64,000 bases of DNA from Rhizophagus irregularis (taxonomy: Eukaryota; Glomeromycota; Glomeromycetes; Glomerales; Glomeraceae), in contig NC_089452.1 in the NCBI RefSeq assembly GCF_026210795.1, positions 186,001 through 250,000 on the forward strand. Reading direction: 5' to 3'. The notes beneath the pieces are model-generated. The model made no database searches and had not been told where the DNA came from. It worked only from the letters and a program-made list of their open reading frames with translations. This document shows positions 57,001 to 64,000 of this stretch, in pieces (the first letter of the stretch is position 1; each line of letters starts with the position of its first letter). A program made the translations under genes and the position numbers.

Positions 57001-58509
57001 GTCTTCAGAAATACTTCTATGATACCTATATAGTACATATAAAAAATTATGCTTAATTATAGATATAATCATGCTAATTAGATAATTTTAATTGTACTAT
57101 CATTATTACCTTATTGTACGAATTGTCATACCAGCTAAATTCTGACGGAACAAATCCAATGCTTTTAAACTAATACTTCCCAACACTATAAGAAAATTTA
57201 AAAATTCAGTTGGATATTTGAGATTTCGTAAGCCTTTTTCTTGTTCTTTACGTTCTGCAGCTTGTAACATAATATAGCAAAGTCCTTTAAATACTGGTTT
57301 TTGGTCAAATGCACCTTGAACAGCTTTATTAGCAAGTTCCATCCAAAATCCTACAGATGAATCCTCGGTATTAAGGAATTCATTTAATTGTTTAATATGA
57401 CCATTTTTTAGATATATTAATAACGGATTATTTTCATAATAAAATTTCGGTGTAAATTTAGTATTTTTTGGATCGGGAACTACACAATGCAAACGATTCA
57501 AAAAAGTTGAATTAAAATGAATATGGGAACATGGTGAACAGGGTTGCCCATAAGTTTTTTTCTCACAGTTGACTGATCGAACGCACATTCCTAAATTAAA
57601 TGTCAGTATAGTATTAATAAATTAATAAATGATCATCATACGGTTAACTAATTTTTCTTACCAAGACGATCAATAAACCATTCTGATTCAACAATCATTT
57701 GCTGATTAAAATCGGTTATTTCCTCCTTATTGAGCTTTTTAGAATTAAATGGTAGTTTATTTGGAAACTTATTTGGAAACATTTCTTTTCCAATTACTTC
57801 TCGTCGTCGTGCACCTCCATATGTAGCTGGTGTTCGATTAATATAAGTAACAATTTGTTCAGAATGGAGTCCAGGACATGGTTTATTTGGAAATGATGGC
57901 GGTGATGGTGGCGGTGGTGGCGGTGATGAGTCTTCTAAGTCTTCTCTTACTTTTTTAGGATTAGGTAAGACAGGAAACAAACCAGATAAACCAAGTTGTC
58001 GTTTTTAGTTATTTATTTTACATCTAGAGTTTCTAGAATGTTCGTTAAGCCTTTTCTCATCATAGTCGTTATCAAGAATAACCTTTTGTCCACATTTGCA
58101 AAATACTTCATGTTTATTAATAATAGCTGCACAAAATTTATTATCACTTAAGCGAGTTTGAGTATGCTTCCACTTCAACATTATAAAAGTAAAGTTTTAG
58201 TTTTTGTAAAAAAAACGCGTAGTTAGTTTCAAAATATATACTTCTGATCGTGAGAAAGGGTGAAAAAAAAAAATACCAAAACAGGATAAATTTGCTAGAA
58301 CGAATAATATGACTATGAGAAAATCCATTCAATTCGCCAAAACGTATAATATGACTATGAGAAAATTCATACAATTCGCCAAAACTAAAAATTATGACTA
58401 CCCCTTAAATTTTCATGAATTCGCCAAAACTTAAATTTGGACATTAAGTTAAATTTGAGTTAATTCGCCAAAACTTAAATGTGACCTGTATATGTATTTT
58501 CTGGGGTCC
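54034..58509 (-). mobile_element. 4.5-kb TIR DNA transposon with 10-bp target duplication, superfamily unassigned
   Basis: TIRs GGACCCCGGAAAATACATAT and GGACCCCAGAAAATACATAT (complement of the right end) match for about 28 bp. TATTTTAATA flanks both sides exactly (54024-54033, 58510-58519). The subterminal motif AATTCGCCAAAAC is present twice on the left and four times on the right, all in the same orientation. It carries one multi-exon gene on the minus strand. It sits inside the hAT relic. Confidence 0.85.
54240..58181 (-). pseudogene. Multi-exon DDE-type transposase, inactivated
   Basis: Starts at ATG 58181. Introns: 57661-57591, 57109-57026 and 56727-56658, then at least four more with GT-AG ends. 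The order is an FCKCGQK...H...C finger, a proline run, NKPCPGLHSEQIV, a cysteine/histidine group (CVRSVNC, CSPCSHIHF), then an RNase-H-like core: VVAMTDCTIL (first D), VALIPTGNDSANK, SIRSDGAAAEF (second D), VRIQDPKHGKKTARN, and KHGTESCEHIFGIS (candidate catalytic E in a helical region). The C-terminal region has LPLQIGSFVIAKF. Damage: TAA 58007-58005, a TGA right after EHIFGIS, and a frameshift in the last exon near 54395; the reading otherwise continues to 54240. The DDE assignment is by motif spacing; no superfamily is assigned. ZnF plus D/D/E recalls P- and KDZ-like enzymes. Confidence 0.7.
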
Positions 58510-58559
58510 TATTTTAATAACAGATAGATATATAATAATAAAATTAAAAAATTCTAATC

Positions 58560-58926
58560 TAAAGTTAAATTTTTTGATTGATGCAATTCTCCTTTAATTT
58601 TTAATAATTTATTAGCTGCTTCTTCATTTAAATAAGTAGTTGATAAAGTTGTTCTTCTTGGCAATTCATAATTAAAGTATAAGCTTTTTACAAAATCTTA
58701 AAAAAAAGAAGAATCTACAATAAAAAAAAATATTTCACAATATACAAAAAAGTGTATTAAAGTTTTATTAACTTTTGCAATATCTTTCATTTCAATTGGC
58801 TTTTCATATTTTCAAGACTGTAAATAAAATTTACATATCGCACCCTTATGAGGATTATTTGGAATATCTATAATATGAAAATAATTCCACATTTTATCCT
58901 TTTTTTTGCCTATCTTTTTTTGAATT
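58560..58926 (-). pseudogene. hAT transposase relic, BED-finger part
   Basis: The minus frame reads KKDKMWNYFHIIDI, then GAICKFYLQ with a cysteine changed to tyrosine and the next tryptophan position a TGA, KYEKPIEMK, and after non-coding sequence LPRRTTLSTTYLNEEAANK. This is the N-terminal BED finger and linker of a hAT protein, continuing the relic at 53625-53996. Confidence 0.6.
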
Positions 58927-60195
58927 AAATTTTCAGCATTATTTAAAATAGTACTTATATCATCTATATCAATATTTGAATAATCTAAATTATTATTTAA
59001 AATGAAATTTGTATTATCTAAACTCTAAAGTACTACTTTCAGCCTATTAAATATAGTATTAAACATTTAATTAGTATCTATAATTTTATATAAAATATAC
59101 AAATACAAATATATTAGCATACCATTTTAAAAAATTTTTATAACAGATAATTATTAAAAAGAAAATTTGTATTTATTTTTTTTTTAACAAAAAATGGATG
59201 GTTTGCATTTTTAGTTAGCTGTATTTATATTTATTTTATTAGTAGTAAAAATTTAAACCAAATTATTGAAATTAAGCCAAATCATTAGAACTAAGCCAAA
59301 TTATTGAAATTATCAGAATTAAGTTAAATTATATTATTAAACAAAAAGCCATTAATTAAAGTAAATAAAATTATATTAGAATTAATTGAAAATTAACTAT
59401 AAATTAGAATTTTAATTGCCATTAATATCTCATATTGGCGGATTTGTTCACCCTTTAATTAACATGTTTATTTAAGATACTTTTGTTACATAAATTATTA
59501 CATATGGCGCAGTAGGATCTGGGACGAACATTAAAAAAATTTTATTTGATTTTATTAATACAATAATTTGATAAATTTGATAAGACGATTTCTATTTGTA
59601 CACTATGTGTTTGAACACTATTTCCAAAAAAAGCAAATTTTTATGCTGATCATTTAACACGAAAAAAAGCAAGTGTATGAACACGGGTCACGTGATTATA
59701 ATAAAAAGTCATACGATAACAAAAGTTCATGTTTAAACCAATGAATTTATTTTTAATAAAGTTTCACTAACAATACATTAATAAAATCAATTGTGCTACA
59801 TGTGATATACAAGTTTGTTCTCTACAAATTCTAAAGCTTGTAATGACCCAAAAACCAACTTAACAACTTACCAATTCTAATTAACATTCTTTATGACCAA
59901 CGATCCTAACATCATTCTAATGATCCTAATAACTTAACAGCTAACAATTCTAACGATTCTCGCTATTACTCCTTCCAAACAATCAATAATCCTAATTCCT
60001 AATACTCCAACACTCCTAATGCTCTTAATGCTTCTACTAAGTCCTAACGTTCCTAATGCTAATATTATAATAATCTAATAACTCCAACAATCTTAACGAA
60101 AAATAATGAAATTAGCAAACGTTATCAAATTTTAACAACTTAAACTCAAAATTTCAATGAATCACGAACCTTGATGAAATTCTAGCCCAAGATGA
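58927..60195. other. Spacer, partly simple repeats
   Basis: Mostly A/T words; AAGCCAAATTATTGAAATTA-like repeats near 59260-59340; a GAACACGGGTCACGTGAT word near 59680 similar to the right end of the MITE at 9449-21256; and a TCCTAA/CCTAAT-rich stretch at 59880-60110. No gene. Confidence 0.5.
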
Positions 60196-63100
60196 TTACA
60201 TCAAGGTTTGGCAAGTTTTAGCATAATGTCTGTACTGTTTGCATTTCCCACACTTACGTCCTTTACTACCTTCTGCATTTTCGTCAATTTGCATACTATT
60301 TCTTAATGCATGCTTACCTTTAGAGGAGGATTGTTCAACATTTGATTGCAGTCTTTTAGGTGGACGTCCTTTATGCTTGGTAATATTGGGATTGTTAATA
60401 TCAAGATAGTCTTCTTCATTTGTTTGCTGCTTTTCATCAAATTTGTTTTGTATATCATATAGAAATGTTTTAAACATATTAGATAAGTTTCGGTACATAT
60501 CAGCTTTAATAGCTGAATCAATAACCTTTCTTGATAATCCAAACAACTCTGCATATATAGTTTTATTTGACTTTGTTATTGAATTAGAATGGCATGATAT
60601 AGATCAAATGGAAAATAAATGGTTGAATGTACTATTGGTAATAGGAAGATTTTTGTCTGAATTGTTTGTAGAACATAATGATGTAATAGCTGGTATTTGT
60701 TGTAAAAGAGTTTCTTGATTGATATTAGGCTTAAGGTACCAATGAACTGATATAAGAGTTATATGATATATGGCTGATTGAGAATAAGTAGCAATGCGAA
60801 AAAAGTGATGACATATTAAGCCTTTATTCATTAATAAAAGACATGTACACAAATGTGTACCATCGTTTAATAGCACCACATAATGACCAATGCCTGATGT
60901 TCCTGTAGCTTGAATATGCCACACTTCCAATACAATTTTTTGAGATACATCTTTAATCAATGATTTGAAAAGAACTTGACGAATATCTTGTTCTTGTTCT
61001 CGAAGTCTAATACATATGGGCTGATTTGTCTACCTTTAATTAAAATATTAATTTTATTACATTTTTATTATACAAAATACTATATAATATACAGTAAATT
61101 GGAAATGAGTATTAAAAAATTTTTATTTAATGTTATTATACTATAATTTGGTAAATATTTCTTTTAAATTAATATAATTCTTAGCACTTACTATATATGT
61201 TAAAAATTTATATCTCAACTTAAAACGTAAATATCTCCAGATCCAGTGATCCAATTGGCAAGCTCTTTTTTCGTTCATATAGACCAGATCAAAGGCTTTC
61301 CAAAGAGCCTAAATTTATAAAAAATGGATCAGTGGATCCCAAGATATTTGCATTTAAGCATGTTAAAAAGTTCATACCTCAACTTTAAATGTAAATATCT
61401 CCCGATCTAATGATTCAATCGGCGAGCTCTTTTTTCGCCTATAAAGTCCAGAACAAGGGCTTTCCAACGAGACTAAAATTATAGAAAACGGATCAGTGAA
61501 TCTTGATATATTTGCGTTTAAAGATGGTAATACAAACTCTGACATAAAATAATTATTTTTATTGTTTAAAAATATTTATTATGATACCATCTTTTATATG
61601 ATATTTTTATTATACTTTTATAAACATTTATAGCTACTAAGGCTATATAAATTTTTATTTTACTTTATATTTTATTAAAATATACTTACTTTTTAATAAT
61701 ATATGTTAAAAATTCCATATATATGAGAAATGGGTTTTTTATTAGTGAAATGGGTTTTTTCACAGCTCTTTTACATTTAATAATTAAGTTTCGCAAATAT
61801 AAATTTTTATTCAACTTATTATTTAGTCAAGTGATCATCAATCAGATGATTTTTTGGTATTACAAAACAATTTTGAGTAACAAAAATTGTGAAAATCAAT
61901 CAATAACTCTTTTTAATGCAGAGTAGACAAATCAGCCCATATGACAAATCTCCTCATTATCAATATCTGTCTAAAAAAACAATTAATATTAGATACAAAA
62001 CAAAATAAACAAATAATCAACAAGCAACACAACATACCTCTAATAATTGTTGCTAATTCATAATACGATTCAAATCATAGCATACTGATTGATTCATTTG
62101 TAATCGCTGCTTTCCCAATATAATAGGATTAAGTATTGTTTGATATTATCATCTACCTAACCAAAAAACCTATTATGTAACATTGGTAATCCAATAGTTG
62201 GTAGAGCATTACGCTCAATTTCAAATTTTTCAAAATGTTCTTCGCACTTGACATAATCATTTATATTAATCACCAAATTACATAAAGAGGTAGACCGATC
62301 AACTTTATCATGTATTTGCTTATTAATGGATTCTATTCTTTGGGTACTCTGTGCACCATATGTAAATTGATTATATATCCAGGAGATGTCCTACGACTCT
62401 TTATTAACATAAAGAATATCAGACATATATTTGGCTGATTTAGGATATTGAGAAATTAATTGTACCCATCGTGATTCAAATAATTCTATACATAAAGAAT
62501 TTTGGCAAGTATAAAATTTGTGACGAAATTCTTCAAAGCGAGCTCCTAATTTACCCTTAAGTTTTTTACGAAGATTTAAGTCAATATGGAAAATACATAA
62601 TAAATGGTTGGTATTGAGATATATTTCCTTGATTGCATTAATTAAAGATAGATCTGAATCGGTAAATATAATCCCAGGATTAATATCTGTTTCTTCAAAT
62701 AATGTCATTAGAATCCATCAAAAGGTATCTAATGTTTCATCTTCTATAATTGCAGAAGCTACGATTCTTGACTTGAAATGGTTATCAATGACAACAACAA
62801 CACAAAGCATCATCTGAAACTAATTTGTGTTTGATGTGGTGTCCAAGAATACAACATCATAAAAACTTTCATATAAAGCCCGTTGTTGTGGTGACATCCA
62901 CAATAAATGATTTAACTTTCTGGATGAAGGTTCCAATCATGGTTTAACAATCCATAATGGATCAGAATACTTCTTTTCCAATAACATTTGTAACATTTGA
63001 GATGCATCTGAATCACCTGGGTTATTTTGAAGCTGAAATTGATATACTGCATTATATAGATCTTTTTTAAAGATAGTATATCCAGGATAGTTATGTATAA

Positions 63101-63679
63101 GTAATGGGTAAATAGATCCAGAATCCATTCGTTCTTGAATGACATATTTTTTTATGTCAGATAACATTTCTGGAGTTAATTTTCAAAATCTTGGAGCCAT
63201 TTCTTGTATATTTGAAGTAAAAATATGGTTATGATTATCAACAAATGAATTAATTTTAACAACATTATTTGTCTTAGGACAAGCAACATTAAGTTTCCAT
63301 GGACATTGCGTACGTTGTGAAGTTGCATTTCGTCTCTTAGTTAGATCAGAAGATACTTGTGAATTGTGATTGCCTGATCTTGAACATTCATAAGAAATAT
63401 GACGCATTATTTTTCCATTCTTTTGACTAGTCCTAACCTTATAGTTGAATCCTTTTTTTTAGCAAAATCATCAATCCAGATATTGAATTTTGCCTAATTT
63501 GTAAAGGTAAGCCCAATTTTTAACTCCAAATATTCTTCTGTTTCTTCTGAACTATCAGGTAATTCAATATCATCAAAAGAATGCTGAGCAGTAACATCAT
63601 GATGCTGATAATGATCATTTCTAAATTCGTCACTAGAACTGAAGTTATATGAAGATCGAACAGAAGACTAATATGCCAT
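60196..63679 (-). pseudogene. FAR1/MULE transposase, inactivated and interrupted
   Basis: Starts at ATG 63679. FAR1-type zinc domain: KRRNATSQRTQCPWKLNV to DNHNH (63340-63225). MULE core: VVFLDTTSN (first D), GIIFTDSDLSLINAI (second D), LLCIFHIDLNLRKK, ending with a YGAQSTQRIESIN segment (62350). After a foldback element (61019-61937) come the SWIM zinc finger (CTCLLLMNKGLICHH, 60850), an AT-hook-like KGRPPKRLQ and a CCHC knuckle (CGKCKQYRHYAKTC). Stops include TAG 63670, TAG near 63495, TGA near 63183, TGA near 62940, TAG and TGA at 62720-62860, and TAG near 62391; a one-base loss lies near 63445. This is the Mutator-like domain order (FAR1, DDE, SWIM). The enzyme would act on TIR elements. 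Confidence 0.85.
61019..61937. mobile_element. Foldback element in the MULE gene
   Basis: Arms GGCTGATTTGTCTAC (61019-61033) and GTAGACAAATCAGCC (61923-61937), flanked by CATATG on both sides (61013-61018, 61938-61943), which may be the target duplication or part of the arms because it is palindromic. Inside are two direct copies of about 170 bp (61210-61375 and 61380-61545) with AAATATCTCC-GATC, CGAGCTCTTTTTTCG and GGCTTTCCAA words, like the modules in the other elements. Confidence 0.65.
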
Positions 63680-64000
63680 AATGGAATGTAAAAATTAGTT
63701 TAAAAAAATTAAAAATGGTTAATTAAAGTAAGAGTAAGCATTGATATTGACATTTTTATCATTATAGTTTTCTTGATTTTTATTAATTATTGTTGACTCC
63801 AGGTCTTTTGAATAATTTATTTGACCGTTAAGCTGATCATTATTATTAAGAAAGTCGCACAAATCTTGAATAGAAAACTAACAAATAAACTAACTGAAGT
63901 TAAACAAAGGAGAAATGGTGGTACTAAAAAAGGAAAAAATATAAAATGAAATGAAATACTTGAAGGAAAAAAGTATCTATATAGTTTGTATTGTTATCAT
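63680..64000. other. Right-edge spacer
   Basis: Non-coding AT-rich sequence upstream of the MULE gene. No terminal inverted repeat could be confirmed before the window ends. Confidence 0.4.

Overview
The window looks like a repeat-dominated, AT-rich piece of a fungal nuclear genome. The likely source is an arbuscular mycorrhizal fungus (Glomeromycotina, Rhizophagus-like). The grounds are: short GT-AG introns of about 50-85 nt; a Crinkler (CRN) effector relic with the N-terminal sequence style familiar from these fungi; a short secreted cysteine-rich protein; and dense Ty3/gypsy, Helitron, CACTA, hAT, MULE and pogo-type debris. The species is an inference. No tRNA, rRNA or housekeeping gene was recognised.

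Layout. 1-3.4 kb: tandem satellites and low-complexity DNA. 3.46-7.0 kb: the 5' part of an LTR retrotransposon (minus strand) with an intact 585-residue ORF of unknown function (ORF0), leader, primer-binding site and LTR, abutting a truncated hAT relic (7.0-8.0 kb). 9.45-21.26 kb: a small inverted-repeat element split by an 11.4-kb Ty3/gypsy element (minus strand: LTR, PBS, ORF0, gag, protease, RT-RNase H, integrase, PPT, LTR, 4-bp target duplication). Its integrase is broken by two further elements. 21.6 kb: pogo-type relic. 22.95-28.87 kb: a Helitron whose Rep-helicase gene carries seven nonsense codons and a foldback insertion. 30.3-38.4 kb: a hAT-like non-autonomous element with palindromic subterminal arrays, into which a 6.5-kb CACTA element with two divergent genes inserted. 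38.4-41.7 kb: further inverted-repeat elements. 41.67-44.64 kb: Crinkler pseudogene (minus). 46.76-46.98 kb: small secreted protein gene (plus). 47.6-49.1 kb: heavily decayed cellular gene. 49.2-52.8 kb: AT-rich DNA, a hAT-type MITE and a 1.6-kb two-monomer satellite. 53.6-59 kb: a hAT relic split by a 4.5-kb TIR transposon with 10-bp target duplications and a many-exon DDE-type gene of unassigned superfamily. 60.2-63.7 kb: a FAR1/MULE transposase relic, itself interrupted by a foldback element.

Few genes look functional: ORF0 at 3.46 kb, the RT-RNase H ORF and possibly the secreted-protein gene. Almost everything else is mobile DNA inserted into mobile DNA, and the exact target duplications allow the insertions to be ordered. 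Two themes recur. First, inactivating stops in unrelated element genes are mostly explicable as C-to-T or G-to-A changes (CGA, CAA, CAG or TGG to stop). Second, a short palindromic DNA module (AATAACTC or AATATCTC edge, ATTCCAACGAGCTAT-like core) recurs inside several non-autonomous elements with different termini and is my main candidate for something undescribed.
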